DNA from: Halalkalibacter okhensis
Lineage (GTDB): Bacteria; Bacillota; Bacilli; Bacillales; Bacillaceae_D
DNA: 64,000 bases
Direction of reading: 5' to 3'
NCBI RefSeq assembly: GCF_000787375.1
Contig: NZ_JRJU01000006.1
Coordinates: forward strand, 1-64,000
Below the pieces are notes generated by a model, which did not search any database, was not told where the DNA came from, and saw only the letters and a list, made by a program, of their open reading frames with translations. Below, in pieces: positions 44,697 through 54,767 of the stretch. The stretch's first letter is position 1; the number at the start of each line of letters is the position of its first letter. Made by a program: the position numbers and the translations under genes.

Positions 44697-45311
44697 TTAT
44701 ACTACTCCCATAAGATATACAACCGTGAAGATAAATACCCACACGACGTCAATGAAGTGCCAGTATAAACTAGCTAAATAAAACTTAGGAGCATTCGTTA
44801 ATGTAATACCCGTCTTATTGTAGCGAATAAGTAGGACAGTAATCCAGCACAAACCAAAAGCAACGTGGGCACCGTGCAATCCAACAAGTGAGAAGAATGA
44901 AGATGCAAACGCACTTGTTGTAAAGCCTAAGCCATGATGCACATACTCATAGAATTCATAAATTTCAAATCCTAGGAATGCAAGACCTAATAAAACCGTA
45001 ATCCACATCCAGATTTTAAATGTGCCGAATTTGTTTTTCTTCATTGCAAACATAGCTAATACACTCGTCAAACTACTTGTTAAAAGTAGCATCGTCATAA
45101 TGAAAACAAGTGGTAATTGGAACAACTCTTGTGACGTAGGACCATCTGCAACACCGTTTCGAAGTCCTAGGTACGTTCCAAAAAACGTTGCAAAAAGTAT
45201 TGTTTCCCCGCCAAGGAAGAACCAGAAACCGAGAAATTTGTTTTTACCTTCTAATGTCGCTCTCTCCGGATGCGAAGGAAGCCCTTTTGAAGTATCTACA
45301 TGTCCCGCCAT
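44697..45311 (-). CDS. ctaE: Cytochrome c oxidase subunit III CtaE
   Basis: This 204-aa subunit III has five membrane segments. Conserved parts are GFWFFLGGETILFATFFGTY (about 29-48), GLHGAHVAFGLCWI and the C-terminal YWHFIDVVWVFIFTVVYLMG. It lacks the two N-terminal helices of mitochondrial COX3, as usual for Bacillus. It starts 3 nt after ctaD. Confidence 0.97.
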   Translation of the reverse strand: MAGHVDTSKGLPSHPERATLEGKNKFLGFWFFLGGETILFATFFGTYLGLRNGVADGPTSQELFQLPLVFIMTMLLLTSSLTSVLAMFAMKKNKFGTFKIWMWITVLLGLAFLGFEIYEFYEYVHHGLGFTTSAFASSFFSLVGLHGAHVAFGLCWITVLLIRYNKTGITLTNAPKFYLASLYWHFIDVVWVFIFTVVYLMGVV

Positions 45312-45314
45312 TTC

Positions 45315-47183
45315 TTAGTTTCCTCCTTTCTTCAGATCCGCTTTTACTTGCTCTACAGGAACATAGTACCCATGATCCTCTTTCACTGAGCGAACAAACA
45401 TTGCTCCAAATGTGATGACTAAACCACCGATAGCAACAATCCATGGATTCATTATAGGGTTTTCCATATTCATCATAATAAATCCAAATCCTGCAAAGAA
45501 TAACCCGATTGAAATAATCAATGGTAAGATTGAACCATTTGGCATATGAATTGCTTGAACAGGTTCAGCTGGTTTCATTGTTCCATCACCATGAATTTTT
45601 TCATAGAATAATGGATCTAATGAACGAACTTGTGGTGTTTGTGCAAAGTTATACTCTGGAACTGGAGTAGGAACTGCCCACTCAAGTGTACGAGCATCCC
45701 AAGGATCTGCAACTGTTACACGCTCACCTTTAAATGCAGAATAGATAACATTAATCACGAGTAGGATCACACCTGCTGACATGAAGAATGTTCCAATTGT
45801 ACTAATAAAGTTAAATGTATCAAGCCCTTGATCGCCAAGATACGTGTATACACGACGAGGCATACCCATAAGACCTAATAAATGTTGAACGAAGAACGTT
45901 AAATGGAAACCAATATAGAATACCCAGAAGAAAAGCTTTCCAAGTGTTTCATTTAACATATGCCCAAACATTTTTGGATACCAATAGAAAAGTCCAGCAA
46001 ACAATGCTAACACGATACCACCAACGATAATGTAATGGAAGTGAGCAACAACAAAGTACGTATCATGGTAAAGGTAGTCAACTGGCGCCATCGCAAGCAT
46101 AACCCCTGTTACCCCACCAAGTACGAATGTTGGTACGAATGAAGAAGCAAATAGCATTGCCGTATTAAACGTAATTTTTCCGCCCCACATTGTAAAGAGC
46201 CAGTTAAAGATTTTGATACCAGTTGGAACTGCAATCGTCATCGTTGCAATCGCAAAGATTGAGTTTGCTACAGGTCCCATACCTACTGTAAACATATGGT
46301 GAGCCCAAACCATGAATCCTAAGAAAGCAATAATCATCGTAGCAAATACCATTGCCGTATAACCGAATAGACGCTTTCTTGAGAATGCTGGAATAACCTC
46401 AGAAATAATACCAAATGCAGGTAAAACAAGAATGTATACTTCTGGATGACCAAAGATCCAGAAGATATGTTGCCATAAAACAACATTACCACCCATATTT
46501 GGAATAAAGTACTGTGCATCAAATATACGGTCTAACATTAATAGTGCAAGACCAGCAGCAAGTGGTGTAAATGCAAATAAAATTAATGTTGAAGAAATGA
46601 ATGATGTCCATACAAACAATGGTAAACGCATCATTGTCATTCCTGGTGCACGCATATTAACAATTGTTACTAAGAAGTTAATGGCTGAAACTAGTGTACC
46701 AATACCTGATACTTGTAGACCTAATACATAAAAATCAAGACCTACTCCACCATAATCGCGACTTGAAAGTGGTACATACGCAGTCCAACCTGCGTCAGGT
46801 CCTCCACCAAAGAACCAACTCATACTAAGTAACAAACCACCTGATAGGAAGATCCAGAAACCTAGTGCGTTCACAAAAGGGAACGCAACGTCTCGAGCCC
46901 CAATTTGTAGTGGTATGACATAGTTCATAAATGCAAATAATAATGGTGTGGCAGCTAAGAATAGCATAATCGTACCATGCATCGTAATGAATTCATTAAA
47001 TGTTTGACCACTTAAAAAATTCATCTCTGGATACATAAGCTGGATACGCATAAAGAGCGCCATCACACCAGCTTTTACAAAGAAAAGCGTCCCTGCAATC
47101 AAGTACATGATTCCAAGCTTTTTATGGTCAACTGTTGTTAACCAATCCCAAATAACGCTTTTTTCCTGTTTTTGTGCAGCCAA
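45315..47183 (-). CDS. ctaD: Cytochrome c oxidase subunit I CtaD (caa3 type)
   Basis: This catalytic subunit holds heme a and the heme a3-CuB centre for oxygen reduction and proton pumping. Landmarks are TMHGTIMLFLAATPLLFAF (heme a His), FWIFGHPEVYILVLPAFG (His-Tyr CuB ligands), WAHHMFTVGM (CuB His pair) and YYHDTYFVVAHFHY-like block (here LYHDTYFVVAHFHYIIVGG). The 622-aa length includes the two extra C-terminal helices usual in Bacillus. The start is TTG at 47183 with AAAGGAGGT upstream. Confidence 0.98.
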   Translation of the reverse strand: MAAQKQEKSVIWDWLTTVDHKKLGIMYLIAGTLFFVKAGVMALFMRIQLMYPEMNFLSGQTFNEFITMHGTIMLFLAATPLLFAFMNYVIPLQIGARDVAFPFVNALGFWIFLSGGLLLSMSWFFGGGPDAGWTAYVPLSSRDYGGVGLDFYVLGLQVSGIGTLVSAINFLVTIVNMRAPGMTMMRLPLFVWTSFISSTLILFAFTPLAAGLALLMLDRIFDAQYFIPNMGGNVVLWQHIFWIFGHPEVYILVLPAFGIISEVIPAFSRKRLFGYTAMVFATMIIAFLGFMVWAHHMFTVGMGPVANSIFAIATMTIAVPTGIKIFNWLFTMWGGKITFNTAMLFASSFVPTFVLGGVTGVMLAMAPVDYLYHDTYFVVAHFHYIIVGGIVLALFAGLFYWYPKMFGHMLNETLGKLFFWVFYIGFHLTFFVQHLLGLMGMPRRVYTYLGDQGLDTFNFISTIGTFFMSAGVILLVINVIYSAFKGERVTVADPWDARTLEWAVPTPVPEYNFAQTPQVRSLDPLFYEKIHGDGTMKPAEPVQAIHMPNGSILPLIISIGLFFAGFGFIMMNMENPIMNPWIVAIGGLVITFGAMFVRSVKEDHGYYVPVEQVKADLKKGGN

Positions 47184-47210
47184 AGGGTTTACCTCCTTTT
47201 AAGTCAATTT

Positions 47211-48239
47211 TTAATTGTTCTGAACGTCTAGAGAACGAAGGTAAGCAATAAGCGCTTCCATATCTTCATCGTTCATATCTGGAAATGCTGGCATGTTATT
47301 GCCTTGTTTTAATGCTTCTGGATCACGAATCCACGCTTCTAAATTTTCATCATTGTTTTCTAAGTATCCTGCAATTACTTCACGATTTGCAAAATCAGAT
47401 AAAGCAGGTCCAGTAGCAGAACCCATTCCACCTACTGCGTGACATCCAATACAGCTAGCTTCGAAAACATCTCTTCCTTGTTGAGCTAAAGCTTCAGTAG
47501 GCTCTTCAATTTCCGCTTGCATTCCTTCAACCCATGCATCATACTCATCACGCTCAAGTGCGATAAGTTTGAAATCCATTAAAGCATGTGAAGGTCCACA
47601 AAGCTCAGCACATTTACCTTTGTAAACACCTGGTTCATCAGCTTCTAGCCACATATGATTTGTAATACCAGGAACCGTATCAAGCTTACCACCTAAAGCT
47701 GGTACCCAGAATGAATGCAATACATCTTGTGCATGCAATTCGAAGATGACTTTTTCCCCAACTGGTATGTATACTTCTTGACCAGCGGTAAAACCTTCAT
47801 CTTCATAATCAAATTGCCACCAGAACTGGTGACCCGTCACGGTAATTTGAACTGTATCGTCGCCGATCTCTGGATCTGGCTCTGTATCAGCTAACATAAA
47901 TTGTCCAGTAATAGTTGGAACAGCTAAGATTGTTAACAAGATAATTGGGATAACAGTCCAAGTAATTTCTAGTGCCGTATTTCCGTGTACTTGCTTTGGA
48001 ATCTCATCGTCTCCTGGAGCACGACGATACTTTGCAAGAATAATGAAAAAGATTGCGAATACGACAATTGTCACTAAGGCCATGATGTACAACGATAATA
48101 ACATGTTGTCAAATAACCATTGTGATTGTGGTCCCTTTGGATCAAGGGCAGTTAAGTTCGTCTCTCCCAAACAACCCGTTAATAGAAATACGAGTAATGA
48201 AAGAGGTAGAAAACGCCATGCAGTTTTCCAAAGTTTCAT
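47211..48239 (-). CDS. ctaC: Cytochrome c oxidase subunit II CtaC with fused cytochrome c
   Basis: This lipoprotein (lipobox L-T-G-C) has two membrane helices, a cupredoxin domain with the CuA ligands in CAELCGPSHALM, the aromatic GHQFWWQFDYEDEGF, and a C-terminal cytochrome c domain with heme motif C-I-G-C-H and axial Met in NNMPAFPDM. It accepts electrons for a caa3-type oxidase. ATG at 48239 (342 aa) precedes a correct lipoprotein signal; the ORF's longer start would bury it. The GAGG upstream is 12 nt away, so initiation may be weak. Confidence 0.96.
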   Translation of the reverse strand: MKLWKTAWRFLPLSLLVFLLTGCLGETNLTALDPKGPQSQWLFDNMLLSLYIMALVTIVVFAIFFIILAKYRRAPGDDEIPKQVHGNTALEITWTVIPIILLTILAVPTITGQFMLADTEPDPEIGDDTVQITVTGHQFWWQFDYEDEGFTAGQEVYIPVGEKVIFELHAQDVLHSFWVPALGGKLDTVPGITNHMWLEADEPGVYKGKCAELCGPSHALMDFKLIALERDEYDAWVEGMQAEIEEPTEALAQQGRDVFEASCIGCHAVGGMGSATGPALSDFANREVIAGYLENNDENLEAWIRDPEALKQGNNMPAFPDMNDEDMEALIAYLRSLDVQNN

Positions 48240-48350
48240 CTGACAATCCAACCTCACTTTCGTTACGTAGTTAAAACTACAATTAAGATATATATCTACA
48301 GTCATTATTCATTTTAATATCTTCAAATAGTAAAAGAGATATCTGCATTA

Positions 48351-49286
48351 TTAAATATGAACAATAACCATAAGAACAAAGAGAATAGTTAAATAATTGA
48401 GCGAGTATACAAACATCAACCTTGCCCATTTTATATCATCTTTCATTTTAAAACCAGCAAATCCTAATACAATCCATCCTAAACCAAGTATGGCTGCAAC
48501 GACTGTATAAACAATACCAAATGGATAAAGCATAAGTGAAACTGGTAGTAAAGCAATGACATAGACAACCATTTGTCGTTTTGTCACTTCAAATCCTGCA
48601 ACAACTGGTAACATAGGAATTCCCGCTGCACGATATTCTTCCACTCTCTTCATCGCAAGAGCTAGGAAATGCGGCGGTTGCCAAAAGAACATAATAAAAA
48701 ATAAAACCCATGCAAATGTGTGCAAGCCTCCATCTATTGCTGCCCAACCAATTAAAGGAGGTACAGCTCCAGAAAAGCTACCAACAATCGTATTTAACGT
48801 TGTTGTACGCTTTGTCCACATCGTGTATAAAACAACATATATGAATAATCCAATCAACCCAATAACTGCGGCAGTTGCTGTAGTAAGAGCTAAAAACCCT
48901 AACCCTATAGCAGCTTGGAGTAATCCGACTAATAATACGTGATTAGCAGAAAAACGCCCTGTAACCGTTGGCCGGTCCTTCGTTCGTTCCATAATGTGGT
49001 CAATATCTCGATCGATGTAATTATTTAACGTACATCCACCTGCCATCACAAGCGCTGCACCGATTAATGCAAAGAACATTGTTGCTATATGTGATCCTAT
49101 TCCTACTCCTGTATAAACAGCCGCTAAATAAATCCCGGCAAATGTAGTAATCAAATTCGACGTAACAATCCCTTGCTTTGCAAGTACAAGATAGTCCTTC
49201 CAAGACTTTTGCTGACTAACAGCAACTGATGGATCAGGACTAGCAATAACCTTTGATGAGTCCAACACAGTATTCGTCTTATTCAT
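48351..49286 (-). CDS. ctaB: Protoheme IX farnesyltransferase (heme O synthase) CtaB
   Basis: This UbiA-family membrane enzyme farnesylates heme B to heme O. Eight or nine membrane segments are visible. The prenyl-diphosphate motifs are [19 protein letters not shown] (about 85-103) and the second Asp-containing loop; [19 protein letters not shown] is a heme O synthase hallmark. The ATG at 49286 has AGGGGGTG upstream; a TTG one codon earlier is possible. It stands at the head of the ctaBCDEF run, divergent from ctaA. Confidence 0.97.
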   Translation of the reverse strand: MNKTNTVLDSSKVIASPDPSVAVSQQKSWKDYLVLAKQGIVTSNLITTFAGIYLAAVYTGVGIGSHIATMFFALIGAALVMAGGCTLNNYIDRDIDHIMERTKDRPTVTGRFSANHVLLVGLLQAAIGLGFLALTTATAAVIGLIGLFIYVVLYTMWTKRTTTLNTIVGSFSGAVPPLIGWAAIDGGLHTFAWVLFFIMFFWQPPHFLALAMKRVEEYRAAGIPMLPVVAGFEVTKRQMVVYVIALLPVSLMLYPFGIVYTVVAAILGLGWIVLGFAGFKMKDDIKWARLMFVYSLNYLTILFVLMVIVHI

Positions 49287-49423
49287 CAATTCTTCACCCC
49301 CTTTGTAGAGTCAACCAATTCGAGCACTTTCGTTATCCATAAATAAAGGATACAAAATTAATTAGATGTGCTACAAATCACATTATATCTTAAAATCTAT
49401 TTAGTTTCATTAAAATCATGAGT

Positions 49424-49441
49424 TTCACATTATCTTCACAT
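49424..49441. promoter_or_regulatory. Two tandem TTCACAT repeats before ctaA (ResD-like)
   Basis: TTCACAT occurs at 49424-49430 and 49435-49441, 11 bp apart, 36 bp upstream of the ctaA -35. The complement ATGTGAA resembles part of ResD sites (TTTGTGAA). ResD controls ctaA in B. subtilis; the link here is inference. The surrounding 298-nt gap between ctaB and ctaA holds no gene. Confidence 0.4.
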
Positions 49442-49476
49442 TTAGCAACGTCCATAAAATATTCACGCTAGTAAAA

Positions 49477-49506
49477 TTGACTTTTTCCTCGATTATTTTT
49501 AAGATC
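49477..49506 (+). promoter_or_regulatory. Candidate SigA promoter of ctaA
   Basis: TTGACT, 18 bp, TAAGAT on the plus strand, 78 nt before the ctaA ATG. Confidence 0.55.
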
Positions 49507-49584
49507 AATGAGGAAGCTATAAAGATTTCCCTTGCTAACTCTAGCATATATCTCAACAATTTTATAGAAGGAAAGGTGAATTGA

Positions 49585-50484
49585 ATGCATAAAAGATTAA
49601 AAATCTACGGCATTCTGACCTCAATTGGCCTACTCATTGTTCTTCTTCAAGGTGCTCTTGTTACCAAAACAGGCTCTGGAGAAGGATGTGGTGCAACCTG
49701 GCCATTATGTTTTGGAGAGGTGATCCCTGTCAACCCTGCTATTGAAACGATCATTGAATATAGTCATAGAATTGTTTCTGGTTTAGTAGGAGCAATGGTC
49801 ATTATACTCGCTATTTGGTCTTGGAAGCAGCTTAAACAGGTGAGAGAAGCAAAATTCATGGCTGTTACTGCCGTATTGATGATTATTTTTCAAGGCTTAC
49901 TTGGTGCAGGGGCTGTAGTCTTTGGTCAATCTAAAGCAATTCTAGCTCTGCATTTTGGTATTTCGGCCATGTCGCTCGCATCAGTCGTTCTCTTAATGAT
50001 TCTAGCATTTGAAGATGGAAAACCTCATAAGATAGCCCCTAAGGTAACAAGAGGGTATAAAACATTTTTCTTTATTGTTATCACATATTGTTATGCTGTT
50101 ATTTATACCGGCGCTTATGTGAAACACACAGATTCCGCTTTAGCTTGTGCTGGATTTCCTTTATGTAATGGAATGCTTTTCCCTGGTCTAACTGGACCAA
50201 CGGGAGTTCAATTTTTGCATAGAACCGCAGGAATTATATTAGCAATCTTATTGCTTATTCTCATGATGTGGACAATTAGCAGCTTTCGAAATGAATTAGT
50301 GCTTGTTTGGACAAGTATCATTGCTTTTATTCTTATAATTTTACAAATGATTACTGGAATTTCAGTTGTGTTTACTCAAAACGATATTTTAACAATAGGT
50401 CTTTTACATGCATTGATCATTTCGATCTTATTTTCAAACTTAACCTATATGGCAATGGTTTTACTCCGCAAACCAACAAATTAA
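49585..50484 (+). CDS. ctaA: Heme A synthase CtaA
   Basis: This membrane enzyme oxidises the methyl of heme O to make heme A for the oxidase encoded next to it. It has eight membrane helices. The four conserved heme-ligand histidines are in EYSHRIVSG, ALHFGISAM, FLHRTAGI and LLHALIIS. Cys pairs lie in EGCGATWPLC and ACAGFPLC, typical of the Bacillus type. The length is 299 aa. AAGGTGAA precedes the ATG. It is divergent from ctaB and convergent with pyc. Confidence 0.97.
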   Translation: MHKRLKIYGILTSIGLLIVLLQGALVTKTGSGEGCGATWPLCFGEVIPVNPAIETIIEYSHRIVSGLVGAMVIILAIWSWKQLKQVREAKFMAVTAVLMIIFQGLLGAGAVVFGQSKAILALHFGISAMSLASVVLLMILAFEDGKPHKIAPKVTRGYKTFFFIVITYCYAVIYTGAYVKHTDSALACAGFPLCNGMLFPGLTGPTGVQFLHRTAGIILAILLLILMMWTISSFRNELVLVWTSIIAFILIILQMITGISVVFTQNDILTIGLLHALIISILFSNLTYMAMVLLRKPTN

Positions 50485-50507
50485 TGTTGAAAAATGGGAG
50501 CATTTCT

Positions 50508-50547
50508 GAGGGCACTAAAAAAGGCGTATTCCTTTTTTAGTGCCCTC
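50508..50547 (+). terminator. Terminator after ctaA
   Basis: A 17-bp perfect stem (50508-50524 with 50531-50547) with a 6-nt loop, followed by TTT. Confidence 0.85.
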
Positions 50548-50632
50548 TTTCAGTGGCTTCGATTCTTGTCATTTTTTCATTTATTGCCCAAATAAATGAA
50601 ATTTATACGTCTGTGTACCATTTATCCATTCC

Positions 50633-50672
50633 AAAAAAGCTGATCTATACTCTTATGAGATAGATCAGCTTT
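50633..50672 (-). terminator. Terminator after pyc
   Basis: A 13-bp perfect stem (50636-50648 with 50660-50672) is followed on the minus strand by six U residues, just after the pyc stop. Confidence 0.88.
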
Positions 50673-50677
50673 CGTTA

Positions 50678-53600
50678 TTATACTAATTCAATTAATAGAT
50701 CGCCTGTCAAAATAGGATCGCCATCATTCACATAAACATCTTTAACAACACCGTCAAATTGAGCTTGAACCGTCGTTTCCATTTTCATAGCTTCAGTAAT
50801 CATTAAATGATCGCCTTTTTTTACTTTATCACCTTTTGTAACAAGTGTCTTTACGACTGTTCCAGGCATTGAAGCACCAATTTGATTCGGGTTATCGTTA
50901 TCAACTTTTGGTCTTGCAACAGAGCTCGATTGAACATTTATATCTTTTATTATAACTTCACGCGGCTGACCATTTAACTCAAAGTAGACAATGCGAGTCC
51001 CGTCTTCTTTTGGCTTTGAAATGGAGACTAATTTTACAATTAATGTTTTCCCTTTTTCAATTTCTACTTCAATTTCTTCACCTAAACGCAAGCCGTAGAA
51101 AAATGTAGGTGTATCCAGGACAGAAATATCTCCAAATTGTTGACGGAACTGCTCAAATTCCATGAATACTTTAGGGTAGATTGCGAAAGAAAGTAAATCA
51201 TGACTTGTTACTTGACGATTCAACTTATTAAACAGAGTTTCTTTCATCTCTTCAAAGTTAACTGACTCCATCGTTTCACCAGGTCTACCCTCAATTGGCT
51301 TTTTCCCTTTTAAGATGATTTCTTGAAGTTTCTTAGGGAATCCTTGATACGGTTGACCTAGGTGACCTTGGAAAAGTTCCACAACAGAATCAGGAAAATC
51401 AAGCTTATCCCCTTTTTCATATACCTCTTCTTCTGTTAAATTATTTTGAACCATATATAATGCCATATCGCCAACAACCTTAGAAGAAGGTGTTACTTTA
51501 ACTACGTCACCGAACATATCATTAACAGTTCTATACATCTTTTTAACTTCATTCCAACGTGCACCAAGCCCTACCGCTTTTGCTTGTTGTTGAAGGTTAC
51601 TGTACTGACCACCTGGCATTTCATGTTCATAAACTTCCGTATGCGGTGCATTCATTCCGCTTTCAAAACCAGCATAGTATTTGCGTGTATAATCCCAAAA
51701 TTCAGCTAATTGCTCTAGTGACTTAACGTCGACATTCGGTTGTCTCTCAGATCCACTTAGCGCATAATACAAACTATTTGCACTAGGCTGTGATGTATGG
51801 CCTGCCATTGAACTTACAGCCACATCAACAATATCTACTCCCGCTTCAATGGCACGTGCATAAGTGAATAGACCATTTCCACTTGTATCATGTGTATGCA
51901 AATGAATCGGAATATCAATGTGACTTTTCAACTCTGTTACAAGTTGATATGCAGCTTCTGGTTTAAGTAAACCCGCCATATCTTTAATACCAAGAATATG
52001 AGCACCAGACTGCTCTAGTTCTTTAGCTAAATTCTTATAATACGTTAAATCATACTTTGACCTCAAGGGATCTAAAATATCACCCGTATAACACATGGAT
52101 GCTTCAGCAACTTTACCACTCTTGCGCACAGAATCGATCGCAAGTGTCATCCCTTTTACCCAGTTTAAACTGTCAAAGATACGGAATACATCTATTCCAG
52201 CATCTGCTGATTGCTCAACAAATTCCTCTATGACATTATCAGGATAATTCGTATACCCGACAGCATTTGATGCACGAAGCAACATTTGGAACAAGACATT
52301 AGGTGCTTGTTTTCTCAATGTGATCAAACGTTCCCACGGATCCTCATGCAAAAAGCGCATCGTTACATCAAACGTTGCTCCTCCCCACATTTCTAGTGAA
52401 AATAGGTTAGGAAGCATACGAGCAGTCGGCTCAGCAATTTGTTTCAGGTCATGAGTCCGCACTCTTGTTGCGAGCAATGATTGATGTGCATCGCGGAATG
52501 TCGTATCCGTAAGTAGTACTTCTTCCTGATTTTTTACCCATTTAGTTAAACCATCTGGACCTTGTTCATCTAAAATTTGCTTCGTGCCATCTGCAATAGG
52601 ATCTGTATACTTTAGTTTAGGAACAGGCGCCTTATCAAATACTGGCTTTTTTGTACTTTCAAGACCAGGATAGCCATTAACGATTGTCTCCCCAATGAAA
52701 GATAGCATTTTCGTACCCCGATCTTTTCTTTTTGGAAAGACAAAAAGCTCAGGTGTCGTATCAATGAACGACGTGTTGTATTCACCATTTAGAAATTGCG
52801 GGTGTTGAACAACATTTTCTAAAAACGCTATATTGGTTTTAATTCCACGAATTCGAAACTCTCTTAAATTTCGCAACATTTTAGCTGCAGCACTCTCAAA
52901 CGTAAGGGCCCAAGTAGATACTTTGACTAAAAGAGAATCATAGTATGGTGTAATGATCGCTCCTTGGAAGCCATTCCCAGCATCCAACCTTACCCCAAAT
53001 CCCCCACCTGAACGGTAAGCATTAATTCTCCCCGTATCCGGCATAAAACCATTGCTTGGGTCTTCTGTTGTCACACGTGATTGAATGGCAAACCCACTAC
53101 AGATAATATCGTCTTGATGTGGGATACCAAGCTTTGAACCGTGAAGCTGTTCACCATCTGCAATGAATAATTGTGACTGAACAATGTCTACTCCTGTTAC
53201 CATTTCGGTAATGGTATGTTCCACTTGTACACGCGGGTTAACTTCAATAAAATAAAACTCTCCTGAATCTGTTACGAGAAATTCTACAGTTCCAGCGTTC
53301 ACGTACTCAATATTTTCCATAAGTTGAACGGCTGCATCACAAATATTTTTACGAACCTCTTCAGGCAAAGAAACGCTAGGTGCGATTTCTACAACTTTTT
53401 GATGGCGACGTTGGACTGAGCAGTCTCTTTCGTATAAATGAACGATATTTCCGTGTTTATCTGCAAGTATTTGTACTTCAATATGTTTTGGGTTCTCAAT
53501 AAATTTCTCAACATATACTTCATCATTTCCAAAAGCAGATTTTGCTTCCGACTTTGCGCGATCATAAGATTCATTTAAATCTTTTTCATTGCGTACAATT

Positions 53601-54124
53601 CGCATCCCACGCCCGCCACCGCCAAGCGCTGCTTTAATAATAAAAGGAAACCCATGATGACTTGCAAAAGCTTGCACATCCTCCACACTCTGCACAGGAC
53701 CATCACTTCCAGGAATAACAGGTAGTTTAGCTTTCAACGCTTGTTCACGGGCTTGAACCTTATCACCAAACATTACTAAATGCTCAAGTTCTGGTCCGAT
53801 GAAGATAATACCTTCTTCTTGACAACGTGTTGCAAAGTCAATATTTTCAGACAAAAAACCATAGCCAGGGTGAATCGCATCAACATCGTGTAACTTAGCT
53901 ACTTCAATAATTCCTTCGATATCTAAGTAGGCTTCAATTGGTTTTTTCCCTTCGCCTACTAAGTACGCTTCATCGGCTTTGTAACGGTGGTAAGCTCCTG
54001 AATCCTCTTTTGAATAAATAGCCACTGTTCGAATATGTAACTCTGTACAAGCTCGAAAAATACGAATCGCAATTTCCCCTCTGTTTGCGACAAGTACTTT
54101 TTTAATGTTTGTCAATCCGTTCAT
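50678..54124 (-). CDS. pyc: Pyruvate carboxylase
   Basis: This biotin enzyme carboxylates pyruvate to oxaloacetate, refilling the TCA cycle. The biotin carboxylase domain covers about 1-460 (GGGGRGMRIV ATP loop, VEKFIENPKHIEVQILAD). The carboxyltransferase TIM barrel covers about 540-810 (LLTDTTFRDAHQSLLATRVR, metal site HLHTHDTSGNG). The PC allosteric domain follows, then the biotinyl domain with the Lys of E-A-M-K-M-E-T. The 1148-aa single chain is the normal Bacillus alpha4 form. It has its own promoter (54241-54270) and terminator. Confidence 0.98.
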   Translation of the reverse strand: MNGLTNIKKVLVANRGEIAIRIFRACTELHIRTVAIYSKEDSGAYHRYKADEAYLVGEGKKPIEAYLDIEGIIEVAKLHDVDAIHPGYGFLSENIDFATRCQEEGIIFIGPELEHLVMFGDKVQAREQALKAKLPVIPGSDGPVQSVEDVQAFASHHGFPFIIKAALGGGGRGMRIVRNEKDLNESYDRAKSEAKSAFGNDEVYVEKFIENPKHIEVQILADKHGNIVHLYERDCSVQRRHQKVVEIAPSVSLPEEVRKNICDAAVQLMENIEYVNAGTVEFLVTDSGEFYFIEVNPRVQVEHTITEMVTGVDIVQSQLFIADGEQLHGSKLGIPHQDDIICSGFAIQSRVTTEDPSNGFMPDTGRINAYRSGGGFGVRLDAGNGFQGAIITPYYDSLLVKVSTWALTFESAAAKMLRNLREFRIRGIKTNIAFLENVVQHPQFLNGEYNTSFIDTTPELFVFPKRKDRGTKMLSFIGETIVNGYPGLESTKKPVFDKAPVPKLKYTDPIADGTKQILDEQGPDGLTKWVKNQEEVLLTDTTFRDAHQSLLATRVRTHDLKQIAEPTARMLPNLFSLEMWGGATFDVTMRFLHEDPWERLITLRKQAPNVLFQMLLRASNAVGYTNYPDNVIEEFVEQSADAGIDVFRIFDSLNWVKGMTLAIDSVRKSGKVAEASMCYTGDILDPLRSKYDLTYYKNLAKELEQSGAHILGIKDMAGLLKPEAAYQLVTELKSHIDIPIHLHTHDTSGNGLFTYARAIEAGVDIVDVAVSSMAGHTSQPSANSLYYALSGSERQPNVDVKSLEQLAEFWDYTRKYYAGFESGMNAPHTEVYEHEMPGGQYSNLQQQAKAVGLGARWNEVKKMYRTVNDMFGDVVKVTPSSKVVGDMALYMVQNNLTEEEVYEKGDKLDFPDSVVELFQGHLGQPYQGFPKKLQEIILKGKKPIEGRPGETMESVNFEEMKETLFNKLNRQVTSHDLLSFAIYPKVFMEFEQFRQQFGDISVLDTPTFFYGLRLGEEIEVEIEKGKTLIVKLVSISKPKEDGTRIVYFELNGQPREVIIKDINVQSSSVARPKVDNDNPNQIGASMPGTVVKTLVTKGDKVKKGDHLMITEAMKMETTVQAQFDGVVKDVYVNDGDPILTGDLLIELV

Positions 54125-54240
54125 CTCACTAGCCCCTCTTCCTTCTCCTAAATTGTCTTTCCCGATTGTACGATTGTTCTTCTCCTTATCAACTGAAAAT
54201 TCAATGAGCCTTTGTCAGTACTGAACTCTAGCTTTATTCT

Positions 54241-54270
54241 AGTATAGATAATAGGGCATTCTGTTGGCAA
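54241..54270 (-). promoter_or_regulatory. SigA promoter of pyc
   Basis: Minus strand TTGCCA, 18 bp, TATACT, 117 nt upstream of the ATG, leaving a leader of about 110 nt with no clear structure. Confidence 0.62.
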
Positions 54271-54355
54271 TGATTTTTTAAATCCTCCCATAGTAAAAGG
54301 CGACCTTTTTTTAATTCCTCAATAAAAATAAGCGCTTTCTTTTTGGAATAAAAAT

Positions 54356-54389
54356 AAAAATCAAGCTATTAAATAATAGCTTGATTTTT
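54356..54389 (-). terminator. Terminator after ylaN
   Basis: A 15-bp perfect stem (54356-54370 with 54375-54389) with AAAT loop overlaps the ylaN stop and is followed on the minus strand by U-rich sequence. Confidence 0.85.
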
Positions 54390-54669
54390 ATTTTCGCACA
54401 GATGCCTCATGTAAGTCATCTAATTTACGCTGTAATTCTCCTAAAATCTGTTTGCCATTTTCTCCATCGACTAAACCTAAGCGTACAGCAAAGTCAATTT
54501 CTCTTGACAGTCCAAACATTTGTGTATCAAGAACCTCTTCATAAAGAGGACATTGGGGCATCGTTAAATTCTCCAACTGCACTTCAATTAGCTGGCGAAT
54601 TTTATCCGCATCTGATTTCAGAAGGGCATATGCTTTTTCTTTATCTCCAGTCACCATTTCTGCTGACAT
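54388..54669 (-). CDS. ylaN: YlaN, iron homeostasis protein (Fur partner)
   Basis: This 93-aa helical protein has the invariant block [20 protein letters not shown] followed by [13 protein letters not shown]. YlaN is conditionally essential in B. subtilis and reported to bind Fur and relieve repression when iron is scarce. The ATG at 54669 has AAGGAGGGG upstream and gives the exact family length. In B. subtilis ftsW follows ylaN; here pyc is next, and ftsW is missing. Confidence 0.96.
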   Translation of the reverse strand: MSAEMVTGDKEKAYALLKSDADKIRQLIEVQLENLTMPQCPLYEEVLDTQMFGLSREIDFAVRLGLVDGENGKQILGELQRKLDDLHEASVRK

Positions 54670-54767
54670 GTTGATCCCCTCCTTCATTGAATATTCCTTG
54701 TCTTAATAGTATCTTTTTCAAAAGAAAATTGCAACGATTTTCACAGGAAATCACCCTTCATGTCTTG

